From assembly GCF_003287355.1 (NCBI RefSeq), contig NZ_QMIM01000039.1, positions 1-40,606 of the forward strand: a DNA stretch of 40,606 nt, in the 5' to 3' direction. Position numbers and translations under genes: made by a program. The notes below the pieces were generated by a model. The model made no database searches, was not told the origin of the DNA, and saw only the letters and a list, made by a program, of their open reading frames with translations. Source of the DNA: Halorubrum sp. 48-1-W (GTDB lineage Archaea; Halobacteriota; Halobacteria; Halobacteriales; Haloferacaceae). Positions 14,581 to 22,639 of this stretch are shown piece by piece. Positions within the stretch are counted from its first letter, which is position 1. Each line of letters opens with the position of its first letter.

Positions 14581-16578
14581 TCATCGGGTCCACTCGCCCT
14601 CGTACAGGGTCGCTCCCTCGTGTGAGACCACCGTCCGGACGCGATCGCCGGACCGCGAGATCCGGCTCGTCGCCACGATCACGAACGACCCGAGGTCGTT
14701 TTCGACCGTCAGCCGTAGTTCGTTTCGCGCCGATATCGACGCCGGATCCGACTCGTCGACGGTCGCCTCGTGTCTCGACTCGGAGACGAACGTTCCGTGC
14801 GGGAGGTCGACGCGCTTCTCGCCCGACTTGACCGCCCGGACCCGCCCCGCGACGTGCGCCCGCGAGGTCTCCCACTCGGCCGAGCCGACCGCGCGCTCCG
14901 CGTGGGCAGGGATCCGGTCCTCGTCCGGTTTCGCCATCGGGACGGCGTCCACGAAGGAGGGGTCGGCCTCCTCGTGACGACGGCCGGGAACGGCGAGAAT
15001 CGACGGACTCGTCGGACCCGAACGGATGATGAGGGTGTCCTGACCCCCCGCACCGTCCGGGCGGGGGAGGGCGGCAACCTCGGGGAAGAGCGCGCTCCCG
15101 ACCGCGAGTCGGATCCGGTGGCCCGCCTCGAAGAGGTGGGAGGCGGGCTCAAACGGGACCGAGAGCGTCGTCACCTCGTCCGTTGGCAGGGGTTCCCGAG
15201 CGCCGAGTCCGGCCCGGAAGCGTCCGCGGAGGGCCCCCGAAGCGACCGTTCGACCCCGACCGCGGGGGTCGACGTCGACCAGTCGGGCGACGATCGTAGG
15301 GTCCGGGACGGGCGAGTCGACGCGGAGCGTGACCTCGCCGGTTCCCGTGACCTCCACCGGCCGGTCGAGCGGACCGGTGTCGAACGTCAGAGTGCGAGCG
15401 TCGTCGTCGTTCGTGATCGGCGGAGCGATCGCGGCACCGTACGGGTCGACCGACGCGAGCCCGACCGTCGGGTCGGGCTCGCAGGTGAACGCGACCGGCT
15501 CGGTGAACGCGTCTAGGTCGCCGACCGCGGGACCGACGAGCCCCGCCGGGGAGAGCGCGAGTTCGACCCGATTCGCGTCCGGATCGTCGAGCGTCGGCCA
15601 CGTGTCCAGCCCGCGCCAGCATCCCGCACCCGTCCCGCCGCCGTCGCGCTCGGTCCAGATCCGGTATTCGGGCCGATCGAGCACGCCGGTCTTCCCGTCG
15701 CACAGGAACCGGTCGAACCAATCGGCGACCCGTCGGCGGAAGTCGATCGCCGACTCGCGACCGCGGTGCGGCATTCGGTGTCGCCACGGACCGAGGAGGA
15801 CTCGCGTTGGCGCGTCTATCCGGTCGACGTACCGGAGCGTGTCCTCGGTGTAGGGGTCACGCCAGCCGTCGACGGCGAGGACGGGGACGTCGATCCGCTC
15901 GACGGGGATCGTCTTGTCCGCCCAGTACTCGCCGTCGGGACCGGCCTCCAGGAACTGGAACAGCCACGGCTCCCGGTCGTCCAGCCGGTCGAGTCGCTCC
16001 AGCCACGCGTCGAGGGACGCGGGATCGCCGAACGGGTCGGAGGGGGGTTTCGCGTCGAGCGCCTGCATCAGGGTGAGCCAGTCCATCCCGATCGTGAGGA
16101 ACTCGAAGAGCCCCCCGTAGGTGTACGCGTTCCTGACTCCCTCGAAGGGGGTGTGGATCGGGACGATGGCGTCGAGCGCGTCCGGGCGCTGTGCGGCGGC
16201 GTCGAGCGCGGTTATCCCGCCGTAGGACTTCCCGAACATCCCGACCCGACCCGTCGTCCACGGGCGGTCGGCCAGCCATTCGACGATGGCGGCCGGCTCC
16301 CGGCCCTCGCGGCGCGTGAACGGCTCGTCGATGAGTCCCGTCGACCCGCCCGTCCCGACCATGTCGGCGACGACCACCTCGTAGCCGCGGGCGGCGAGAT
16401 ACCGGTTGAGCGGGTCGTACGCGCCGTAGGTGATGCTGTCCTGTTGTGGATACGGGACGTACGTGAGGAGCGCCGGCGAGGGTCCCGACTCGTCGACGGG
16501 TTCGTAGCGGGTTGCCGCGACGGTCTCGTCGCCGACCGGGATCCGCAGGCCCTCGTGGCGGGCGGTCCGCCCGGTCAC
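14581..16578 (-). CDS. CocE/NonD family hydrolase (X-Pro dipeptidyl-peptidase type)
   Basis: A 665-residue alpha/beta hydrolase. It starts at a GTG (16578) overlapping the M28 peptidase stop by 4 nt; the frame is open for another 1.2 kb upstream but that part is antisense-like coding shadow. The catalytic triad is readable as Ser118 in Gly-Lys-Ser-Tyr-Gly-Gly, Asp241 in Gly-Trp-Arg-Asp, and His267 in Gly-Pro-Trp-Arg-His. A C-terminal jelly-roll domain typical of the S15/CocE family follows (about 330-560), then about 100 further residues. Family members hydrolyse X-Pro dipeptide amides or esters such as glutaryl or cocaine esters. With an aminopeptidase in the same operon, peptide breakdown is the likelier role. 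Confidence 0.9.
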   Translation of the reverse strand: MTGRTARHEGLRIPVGDETVAATRYEPVDESGPSPALLTYVPYPQQDSITYGAYDPLNRYLAARGYEVVVADMVGTGGSTGLIDEPFTRREGREPAAIVEWLADRPWTTGRVGMFGKSYGGITALDAAAQRPDALDAIVPIHTPFEGVRNAYTYGGLFEFLTIGMDWLTLMQALDAKPPSDPFGDPASLDAWLERLDRLDDREPWLFQFLEAGPDGEYWADKTIPVERIDVPVLAVDGWRDPYTEDTLRYVDRIDAPTRVLLGPWRHRMPHRGRESAIDFRRRVADWFDRFLCDGKTGVLDRPEYRIWTERDGGGTGAGCWRGLDTWPTLDDPDANRVELALSPAGLVGPAVGDLDAFTEPVAFTCEPDPTVGLASVDPYGAAIAPPITNDDDARTLTFDTGPLDRPVEVTGTGEVTLRVDSPVPDPTIVARLVDVDPRGRGRTVASGALRGRFRAGLGAREPLPTDEVTTLSVPFEPASHLFEAGHRIRLAVGSALFPEVAALPRPDGAGGQDTLIIRSGPTSPSILAVPGRRHEEADPSFVDAVPMAKPDEDRIPAHAERAVGSAEWETSRAHVAGRVRAVKSGEKRVDLPHGTFVSESRHEATVDESDPASISARNELRLTVENDLGSFVIVATSRISRSGDRVRTVVSHEGATLYEGEWTR

Positions 16579-17969
16579 GCCAACTCGTCCGCCCAGGGCC
16601 ACGGGCGCTCCTCGCCCCACGGCCACGAGTCCGTCGCCTTCATGCCGACGTCGTGGCCCTCCTCTATCGTCTCCGCTTTCACCGCCTCCGGATCGCGCCC
16701 CTCGATCTCGCGGTCCGCCTCGGCCAGCTTCGCGACGCCGGCCGCACACAACACCGTCAGCTCGCGGAGGTCCCGGATGTCGAGCTTGTCGAGGGTGTCG
16801 CCGTGGGTGTGTCCCCACCCCCGGCCGCTCCCGTCGGCGGTCGACCGGCCCTGCCCGCCAGCGACGCCGCGCTGGACGAACGGCCAGTGGTCGCTGTGCG
16901 GCCGGAGCCCGTCCTCCACGACGATCGGCACGTCGAACTCGTCTTCGACCTCCTCGAACGCCTCGCCGAGCCCCGACGCCCCGTGCGGGTAGATCTCGAG
17001 GTTCCGCGAGTAACCCGCGCCGTCCACGTTGAGCACGCACTTCACGTCGTCGAGGTCGTGGGTGTGCGACCAGTAGTAGGAGCCGTACAGCCCGGTCTCC
17101 TCGGCCCCGAAGACGACGAGCCGCACGCGCGTCTCGAGCTCGTCCTCGATCGACGCGAGCACGCGGCCGACGCCGACGGCCAGCGCCGAGCCGAACCCGT
17201 TGTCGTTCGCGCCGACGCCGACGTCGTGGGCGTCGACGTGGGCGGTGTACAGCACCTCCTCGTCGGTGTCGGGGCCGACGACCGCCTCGACGTTCGCGGA
17301 GGTCGCCGGCTCGTTTCGCGCCTCCACCGAGAGCGTCGCCTCGATGCCGCCGTCGCCCGCCACCTCGTCGCAGTGTCGCGTCAGCCGGCTCCCGAGCTCC
17401 TTGCTCAGTCCGACCGCCGGGATCGGCCCCGGCCCGTTCGTGTGGTTGATGGAGCCAGTCGGCGGGAGCGCTCCCTCGATGTGGTTGTAAAACAGGAAGC
17501 CCTCCGCACCCGACTCGGACGCGTAGTCGTACTTCTCGCTGCGGTGAACCCACCGGCCGTAGTCGTCGGGCGTGATACTCGACGCCATCGCGATACACCC
17601 CGAGAGGTCGACGTCCTCGAAGTCCTCGGGGAGGCCGTACCCCATGTCGACGATCTCGCCTGTCACCTCGCCCGAGGGCGTCCCCGGGAGCTCGACGAGC
17701 TCGTGGCTGCCGTCGAAGACGTGGCTCCGTCCCCGATGGTCGAGGCGCAGGGACGCCTCCCCGCGCCACCAGCCGGGGATCGGGAACTCCGTGACTGCGA
17801 CCTCGGAGAGCCCGGCGTCCTCGAAGGCGTCGGCCACGAGCGACGCGCCCACGGCCTCGCCCTCGTGGCCGGGCATCCGGTCGCCGAGGTCCGAGAGATC
17901 GGCGAGAAGCTCCCAGGCGGTCGAATCAGTGTACGCGTCACCGACGGTCTCGGACGGTAGGGTCGTCAT
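16575..17969 (-). CDS. M28 family zinc aminopeptidase
   Basis: A 464-residue metallopeptidase from the ATG at 17969, with a TATA-like box at the right distance. Di-zinc site residues fit the family: His244 (Ala-His-Val-Asp), bridging Asp256 (Ala-Asn-Asp-Asn-Gly), catalytic Glu290 and ligand Glu291 (Gly-Ala-Glu-Glu-Thr-Gly), Asp316 (Asn-Val-Asp-Gly-Ala-Gly) and His386 (Gly-His-Thr-His-Gly-Asp). A protease-associated (PA)-like insert occupies about 100-200. No secretion signal is visible, so it probably trims peptides in the cytosol. It is the first gene of a two-gene operon with the CocE-type hydrolase. Confidence 0.92.
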   Translation of the reverse strand: MTTLPSETVGDAYTDSTAWELLADLSDLGDRMPGHEGEAVGASLVADAFEDAGLSEVAVTEFPIPGWWRGEASLRLDHRGRSHVFDGSHELVELPGTPSGEVTGEIVDMGYGLPEDFEDVDLSGCIAMASSITPDDYGRWVHRSEKYDYASESGAEGFLFYNHIEGALPPTGSINHTNGPGPIPAVGLSKELGSRLTRHCDEVAGDGGIEATLSVEARNEPATSANVEAVVGPDTDEEVLYTAHVDAHDVGVGANDNGFGSALAVGVGRVLASIEDELETRVRLVVFGAEETGLYGSYYWSHTHDLDDVKCVLNVDGAGYSRNLEIYPHGASGLGEAFEEVEDEFDVPIVVEDGLRPHSDHWPFVQRGVAGGQGRSTADGSGRGWGHTHGDTLDKLDIRDLRELTVLCAAGVAKLAEADREIEGRDPEAVKAETIEEGHDVGMKATDSWPWGEERPWPWADELA

Positions 17970-17992
17970 ACGCTCGGATACAGGCGCTTCCA

Positions 17993-17999
17993 GTATATG
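17993..17999 (-). promoter_or_regulatory. TATA-like box for the M28/CocE operon
   Basis: The minus strand reads CATATAC about 25 nt before the ATG at 17969, fitting a leaderless promoter. Confidence 0.5.
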
Positions 18000-18060
18000 A
18001 TTACCCGGGGACGACGGGGGGATTGCCGGGAGATCGCGGTCGGCGTCCGACCCGCACGCC

Positions 18061-18120
18061 GGATCGACCCCGGGAAGCACCCGGATCGACCCCGGGAAGC
18101 ACCCGGATCGACCCGGGAAG
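18061..18120. repeat. 22-nt tandem repeat x2.7 abutting a TATA box
   Basis: GGATCGACCCCGGGAAGCACCC occurs at 18061-18082 and 18083-18104, with a shortened third copy at 18105-18120 that has lost one C. The third copy ends directly at the TATATC element of the following gene. Confidence 0.9.
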
Positions 18121-18126
18121 TTATAT
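18120..18126 (+). promoter_or_regulatory. TATA-like box for the small PLDc_N-like membrane protein gene
   Basis: GTTATAT ends 21 nt before the ATG at 18148 and directly follows the tandem repeat. Confidence 0.5.
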
Positions 18127-18147
18127 CGATCGCGCCGAAGCGGGCGT

Positions 18148-18546
18148 ATGGAACCCTTCCTCGCTGCGATCCTGATCGGACTCCCGATCGCGTGGCTCGC
18201 CGCGTTCGCGGTGTACGCCTACCTCGACGCGCCGAAACACGGGATGAACCCGCGCAAGTGGGCAGCACTCTCGTTTTTCCTCCCGCTTTTCGGGTTCTTC
18301 GCGTACCTCTTCGAGCGCGAGGAGCGCGACTACGACCCCGAGGAGGACCCCTACGCACAGGGGGCGACCTTCGCGATCCACGAGTCCAGACGCGGCGAGG
18401 AACTGCTCGACCCCGGCGGAACGGGAGTCCACGGCGATGACGGGAGCGGGACGAAAGACGGGAGTACGACTGCGAAAGAAGGCGAGAGAGCTGACGGAAG
18501 CGACTCGGACGACGAGTGGAACGACCCGCCGGGCGTCGACCTCTGA
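18148..18546 (+). CDS. Small membrane protein, phospholipase D N-terminal-like
   Basis: A 132-residue protein with two membrane segments (about 4-27 and 41-55) joined by a short loop with Pro-Lys-His-Gly-Met-Asn-Pro-Arg-Lys-Trp. The second segment contains Phe-Phe-Leu-Pro-Leu-Phe-Gly-Phe-Phe and is followed by Tyr-Leu-Phe-Glu-Arg-Glu-Glu-Arg. This matches the PLDc_N-type small membrane proteins common in haloarchaea; no phospholipase domain is attached. The remaining 70 residues are acidic, Gly/Asp/Ser-rich and probably disordered. The role is unknown. Confidence 0.75.
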   Translation: MEPFLAAILIGLPIAWLAAFAVYAYLDAPKHGMNPRKWAALSFFLPLFGFFAYLFEREERDYDPEEDPYAQGATFAIHESRRGEELLDPGGTGVHGDDGSGTKDGSTTAKEGERADGSDSDDEWNDPPGVDL

Positions 18547-18573
18547 GGTCGGGGAGGGGGTGACCGACCGACG

Positions 18574-18640
18574 CGAGGGCGTACCGACCTGACCACACGG
18601 CGAGGGCGTGCCGACCTGACCACACGGCGAGGGCGTGCCG
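18574..18640. repeat. 27-nt tandem repeat x2.5
   Basis: CGAGGGCGTRCCGACCTGAC followed by CACACGG forms units at 18574-18600 and 18601-18627, then a 13-nt partial copy to 18640. It fills most of the spacer between two convergent genes. Confidence 0.9.
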
Positions 18641-18649
18641 GCCGGCGTC

Positions 18650-19039
18650 TCAAAGCAGGTCCAGAAGTGCCGTCCGGCGGCGGTCGAGGTCGAACGCTGC
18701 GTCTGGGGCGTCGAGCCGGTCGAGAAAGGCGAAGACGTCGGCCCCCTCGCGTTCGGCGTGCGCGACGAGCGCCTCTATCGACGCGCGAGAGAGCGCGAAC
18801 GACTCCAGATGCCCACAGAGAAGCGCCAACGCGATCCCGGCGTCGCCGCCGGGAAACGCCGGATCGACCGCGGAGAGGTCGGGCGGGTCCGCCGGGACCG
18901 CCTCGATCCCGGCGTCGACGGCGGGGACGACCCGCAGACACCGCGTACAGATCGCCGCCCCGTCGGCGGGGGCGTGCTCGCGGAGGTCCGAGGGGACGGC
19001 GAAGGCGACGACGGACGAGGAACAGTGTGGACAGGCCAT
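18650..19039 (-). CDS. Small haloarchaeal zinc-ribbon protein (DUF6276-like)
   Basis: A 129-residue protein with Cys3-x2-Cys6 (Met-Ala-Cys-Pro-His-Cys) and Cys31-x2-Cys34 (Cys-Thr-Arg-Cys), which together make a plausible zinc ribbon. A helical region follows with Gly-Gly-Asp-Ala-Gly-Ile-Ala-Leu-Ala-Leu-Leu-Cys-Gly-His-Leu. I associate this layout with a haloarchaeal family of unknown function, DUF6276, from memory. It is 52 nt downstream of atpD on the same strand, so it may be the last gene of that transcript. No function is claimed. Confidence 0.7.
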   Translation of the reverse strand: MACPHCSSSVVAFAVPSDLREHAPADGAAICTRCLRVVPAVDAGIEAVPADPPDLSAVDPAFPGGDAGIALALLCGHLESFALSRASIEALVAHAEREGADVFAFLDRLDAPDAAFDLDRRRTALLDLL

Positions 19040-19091
19040 CTGTGTCGAAACGAGAGAGAAACTGGATACGTGAACCGGCGCGGCGCGTGCC

Positions 19092-19793
19092 TCAGTCGGC
19101 CGCTTCGGGCTCCTCTACCGCGACAGCCTCGGCCGCCGCCTCGGCTTCAGCCTCCGCTTTCGCCTCCTCCTCTTCCTTCTTCGCTTTGATCTTCTTCAGC
19201 CGGAAGATCTCCTCGCGCTCCTGTTCCTCGAGCTTCTGTTCGATGTACTCCTGGTTCTCGTAGAGCTGGGGGAGGAGGGTGAACTCGAGTGCGTTGACGC
19301 GACGCTTCGTCGTCTCGATCTCCTCCAGCATCTTCTTCATCGCGGTCTCGACCTCGGCCGCGAGGATGACCGACTCGAGGAGCTCCTCGTAGGCGTCGGC
19401 CGCCTCGTCGATCCGCGCGGAGGAGCCGAGCAGGCCGTACCCGCGCTCGTCGAGGCTCTTTCTCACCTTCGAGGACTCGATCTGTGGGACGACGACGCCC
19501 ATGATGTTCTTCGACTGGGTGGTGATCTCGGGGTGCTCTTTCAGCGCCGCGGCCGCGCCGCGGACCGCGACGTCGCCCTCCATCGCGCGGGCCATGTCGA
19601 TCTTGCGCTGGGCGGTCTCGTAGTCCTCGGCCACCTCCGACCGGACGTCCTGGGCCTGATCGAGGATGTCCATGAACTCCATGATGAGGCCGTCACGCTT
19701 CTGTTCGAGCGTGTCGTGGCCCCGCTCGGAGAGCTCGATCCGGTCTTCGATCGCCATCAGGTTCTTCCGGGTCGGTTTGACGTCCTTTGCCAT
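19092..19793 (-). CDS. atpD: A-type ATP synthase subunit D
   Basis: A 233-residue central-stalk subunit; it couples the membrane rotor to the A/B catalytic head. The opening Lys-Pro-Thr-Arg-Lys-Asn-Leu, the long N- and C-terminal helices predicted as a coiled coil, and a middle segment with Arg-Gly-Tyr-Gly-Leu-Leu-Gly all fit the family. The C-terminus is a haloarchaeal-style Ala/Glu-rich extension. The gene is separated from atpB by bat and bop (about 2.8 kb), an unusual place. A TATA-like region (19821-19834) suggests its own promoter. Confidence 0.96.
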   Translation of the reverse strand: MAKDVKPTRKNLMAIEDRIELSERGHDTLEQKRDGLIMEFMDILDQAQDVRSEVAEDYETAQRKIDMARAMEGDVAVRGAAAALKEHPEITTQSKNIMGVVVPQIESSKVRKSLDERGYGLLGSSARIDEAADAYEELLESVILAAEVETAMKKMLEEIETTKRRVNALEFTLLPQLYENQEYIEQKLEEQEREEIFRLKKIKAKKEEEEAKAEAEAEAAAEAVAVEEPEAAD

Positions 19794-19820
19794 CTTGTGG
19801 GAAGGTAGTGAATCGAGCCT

Positions 19821-19834
19821 GTTAACCTTTTACT
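19821..19834 (-). promoter_or_regulatory. TATA-like region upstream of atpD
   Basis: The minus strand reads AGTAAAAGGTTAAC, ending 27 nt before the atpD ATG. This would let atpD be transcribed independently of atpB and bop. Confidence 0.45.
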
Positions 19835-19864
19835 GATCGCTCAGGAACGCCGGGTCGGGAGCTG

Positions 19865-19960
19865 GCGACACGCGATGTACGACGCGATCCACGGCGGGCG
19901 ACACGCGATGTACGACGCGATCCACGGCGGGCGACACGCGATCCACGGCGGGCGACACGC
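19865..19960. repeat. 33-nt tandem repeat with a shortened third copy, between bop and atpD
   Basis: A 33-nt unit beginning GCGACACGCGATGTACGACG occurs at 19865-19897 and 19898-19930. A third copy at 19931-19951 lacks 12 internal bases, and a 9-nt partial copy ends at 19960. It occupies much of the 228-nt spacer between bop and atpD. Confidence 0.92.
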
Positions 19961-20021
19961 TCACCCGTCGACGGGTTCGGGTATCCCGGTCGCCGCCGTC
20001 ACTCGACCGGGGTATCCACCG

Positions 20022-20765
20022 TCAGTCCGCCGGGCTCGCCATCGCCGATCCGGCGGCGTCGAGCACGTCGCGGCTCGACAGCAGGATGATGCCGAACCCG
20101 ACCTTCGCGACCAGGTCGAGCACCATGAACCCGGCCGTCTCGATGTTCAACGAGACGATCGTGAGGCCCTCGGTCCCGAGTATCCACCAGACCGGGTAAA
20201 CCAGCCAGACGACGACGATCAGCGTCCGCAGGGTGCTGAACGTCGAGGCCGCCTGACCGGACAGCTGGCTCGCCTTCTCGTCGAGCGAGCCGTACAGCAT
20301 GTACAACAGGACGAGCAGGAAGCCGGTCGAGACGCCCCACCAGACCAGGCGCTGGCCGCCGGCCGAGAGCACGGCGGCGCTGGTCGACAGCGTCGCGACC
20401 GCGCCGGTGCCGATCATGAGCACGTCGAGCCCGACCAGCGAGGCGATCTGGTTACGGTTCGCCCCGACGAGAAGGCCCAGGTCGACGAGCAGAAGCGGCG
20501 TCGTGAAGAGCCAGTCCGTGTAGCGTGCCCAGTAGATCGGCACCTCCTCGCCGCCGAGCGTTATCGTCGTCAGTCCGAAGCCGAGCGCCATCGCGAGGTA
20601 GTTGACGAACGCGATGGCGGTGATGAATATCGTGACGATATAGAACTCCTGACGGCGCCTGTTCGTCTCGCCCCATCCCCTGGCGATGAAGTACAGCATC
20701 CCCAGGAACATTCCGAGGGTGCCGATCCAGAGCCACACACCTTCGGTACCAGGTTGTGCTGTCAT
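20022..20765 (-). CDS. bop: Bacteriorhodopsin/archaerhodopsin, light-driven proton pump
   Basis: A 247-residue seven-helix retinal protein. All proton-pumping residues of bacteriorhodopsin have counterparts: Arg81 (R82), Asp84 acceptor (D85), Asp95 donor (D96), release-site Glu199 and Glu209 (E194, E204), Asp217 (D212) and the Schiff-base Lys221 (K216). The helix C string [11 protein letters not shown] and the N-terminal part resemble the archaerhodopsins of Halorubrum most closely. Leu92 (L93 in bacteriorhodopsin) suggests green/yellow rather than blue absorption. It lies 79 nt downstream of bat on the same strand, and upstream of atpD. A separate promoter is likely. No retinal-synthesis gene (brp/blh) is in the window. 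Confidence 0.97.
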   Translation of the reverse strand: MTAQPGTEGVWLWIGTLGMFLGMLYFIARGWGETNRRRQEFYIVTIFITAIAFVNYLAMALGFGLTTITLGGEEVPIYWARYTDWLFTTPLLLVDLGLLVGANRNQIASLVGLDVLMIGTGAVATLSTSAAVLSAGGQRLVWWGVSTGFLLVLLYMLYGSLDEKASQLSGQAASTFSTLRTLIVVVWLVYPVWWILGTEGLTIVSLNIETAGFMVLDLVAKVGFGIILLSSRDVLDAAGSAMASPAD

Positions 20766-20794
20766 ACGACGACCGATCGTACGGGTTACAGCTG

Positions 20795-20800
20795 TCTAAA
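20795..20800 (-). promoter_or_regulatory. TATA-like box of bop
   Basis: TTTAGA on the minus strand ends 29 nt before the bop ATG, which predicts a transcript with only a few leader bases, as known for Halobacterium bop. Confidence 0.5.
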
Positions 20801-20808
20801 CGACATAC

Positions 20809-20822
20809 GTAACTGGTTAGGG
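20809..20822 (-). promoter_or_regulatory. Candidate Bat-responsive upstream element of bop
   Basis: The minus strand reads CCCTAACCAGTTAC directly upstream of the TATA-like box. It partly fits the Halobacterium bop upstream activator consensus as I remember it (ACCcnactagTTnG): four of the six invariant bases match, and most other positions do too. It is a candidate only; the match is imperfect. Confidence 0.35.
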
Positions 20823-20844
20823 AGTCCCAAAAGCCCGTCCGACG

Positions 20845-22536
20845 CTACCGTTCGAACAGCGCCGTCGTGAGCTTTCGCTCCGCCGCCCTGAGGTGTTGGT
20901 GAAACGTCGACCGGGAGACGCCCATCGACTCAGCGAGGTCGTCGCCGCTCGTCCCGTGTGGCCACTCGAAGTAGCCGGCGGTGTGGGCACGGAGCAACGC
21001 AGCGTGCTGGCGGTCCGTCAGTCGAGACTTGAGGTCGGAAACGAACGCGTGATGGGTCTCGCGTCGTCGCTCGCAGCGTTGATAGCCGACCAGGTCCACG
21101 TGCTCGAAGCGCTCCATCGCGGCGTCCGCGAGCGACCGGGCGAGCGCCTCCCGCCCGACCGCGAGCGTCACCCGGGTGACGCTCCCGTCGACCGCCCAGT
21201 CGCACAGCTCGCCGCTGTACTCCCGCAACAGGTCGTGGAGTGGGTCCTCGTCGATCGACAGCTCGATCACGGGAACGTCCTGCTCGACGCCGACGAGCCC
21301 GTGAACGGTCACCGGGGTCCCCTCGACCGCCGTCCGTACCGTCTCTGCGTCCACCTCCGTGGCGTCGTCGAGTTCGAACAGCATCGACGGCACCGTACGG
21401 TCCCCGACCGTTCCAACGTACCGGAGCCGACACGAGAGGACGTCGGCGAGATCCACCAACGGGTGGTCGGCCATGGCCAGCCGGAACTCGACGACCTCGT
21501 CGTCGTGGAGGGTCCGGTGGCTCTCGATTGCGTTGATGCCGGTCGCGACGGTCCGCCCCAGCGCCGTCAGGACGTCCCGCTCGTGGCTATGGAACTCCGT
21601 CGTGCGGACGTACACCGCGATGGCCCCGTAGGTCGCGTCCCCGAAGTGAAGGGGGACGCCCGCGACGGCGGCCGTACCCTCCGGCGCGCTCGATCCGACC
21701 GGCTCGATGTGGACGTACCGGCCCTCGATCGCGTCGGCGATCACCGTTTCGACGCCCTCGACAGCGGTTCCGTCGAGGGGAAACCGACGCCCCACGACGT
21801 CGGGATCGGTCGTCCCCTCGGCGACCTGGGGGACGATCGCGTCCGCCACGGGGTCGTGCCTGCCGACCCACGCGCCGGCGTACGTGTCCGCGAGGCGGGC
21901 GGCGACATCGCGTTCGAGCTCCGTCAGCGAGGACGCGCGGGTGACGGCCTCGGAGACGTCGGTGACGACGCCGTCGATCCGCTCGAGCAAGTGTTCCTGG
22001 GCGACGCGTTCCCGATCGATCCGCGTAGCGCGGGTCGCGGCCGCCCGCTCCGCGCGCTTACGGCGTGTGATGTCCTGCTGGAAGCCGACGTAGTGGACGA
22101 CCTCGCCGTCGTCGTCCCGGAGGGGGGCGATCGTCACCTCGTTCCAGAACAGCTCGCCGCTCCGCCGGTAGTTGCGCAGCTCGACGGTCGTGGCCTCCCC
22201 GTTCTCGATGGCGGTACGCATTCGGTGGACCGGCTCGTCGCAGGTCGCCTCGCCCTGGAGGAACCGACAGTTCCGCCCGACCGCGTACGAGGGCGAATAC
22301 TCGGTGATACGCTCGAAGGCAGCGTTCGCGTAGATCAGCGGCATGTCCGATCGGGTCGCGTCCGCGATGGTGATCCCCACCGGTGCCTCGTCCATCGTAC
22401 GGGTCTTCAACGCCTCGTCGACGACGGCGGTACTCGCCGACGGCGCCGGGTTCCCCTCCCGTGAGCTCCGTTCGATCGCGGGCTCCGGATCGACGCTCGA
22501 CGCCGGATCGACGTCCGACGCTCCCGATCGTGTCAT
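20845..22536 (-). CDS. bat: Bat-type bacterio-opsin activator with LOV, GAF and HTH_10 domains
   Basis: A 563-residue transcription regulator. Order: disordered N-terminus, a PAS/LOV domain (about 45-165), a short coiled linker, a GAF domain (about 185-330), a Bat-specific domain (about 345-500) and a C-terminal HTH_10 DNA-binding domain (about 505-563, with Leu-Thr-Asp-Arg-Gln and Gly-Val-Ser-Arg-Ser-Thr). The LOV core has the full photoactive motif Gly-Arg-Asn-Cys90-Arg-Phe-Leu-Gln, plus the flavin-contact Asn and Gln residues in Arg-Asn-Tyr, Phe-Trp-Asn and Gly-Phe-Gln-Gln. Bat proteins activate bop; the position directly upstream of bop fits. Light or oxygen input is inferred from the domains. 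Confidence 0.93.
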   Translation of the reverse strand: MTRSGASDVDPASSVDPEPAIERSSREGNPAPSASTAVVDEALKTRTMDEAPVGITIADATRSDMPLIYANAAFERITEYSPSYAVGRNCRFLQGEATCDEPVHRMRTAIENGEATTVELRNYRRSGELFWNEVTIAPLRDDDGEVVHYVGFQQDITRRKRAERAAATRATRIDRERVAQEHLLERIDGVVTDVSEAVTRASSLTELERDVAARLADTYAGAWVGRHDPVADAIVPQVAEGTTDPDVVGRRFPLDGTAVEGVETVIADAIEGRYVHIEPVGSSAPEGTAAVAGVPLHFGDATYGAIAVYVRTTEFHSHERDVLTALGRTVATGINAIESHRTLHDDEVVEFRLAMADHPLVDLADVLSCRLRYVGTVGDRTVPSMLFELDDATEVDAETVRTAVEGTPVTVHGLVGVEQDVPVIELSIDEDPLHDLLREYSGELCDWAVDGSVTRVTLAVGREALARSLADAAMERFEHVDLVGYQRCERRRETHHAFVSDLKSRLTDRQHAALLRAHTAGYFEWPHGTSGDDLAESMGVSRSTFHQHLRAAERKLTTALFER

Positions 22537-22639
22537 GAGAGTATACCGTTCCGGAGCTACAAAACGTGTGGGGCGGAACTACCGGGGTGACGGCGTCGCT
22601 CTCGGGCGTTCGACGTCGTGAAAAGCGGGGCCGAAAGCG

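Noticed and set aside
14581-17769. A single 1062-codon frame that could be read as one giant hydrolase.
   Set aside because: Its first 400 codons are the shadow of the M28 peptidase in another frame and have no family features; the hydrolase begins at the GTG at 16578, which overlaps the M28 stop.
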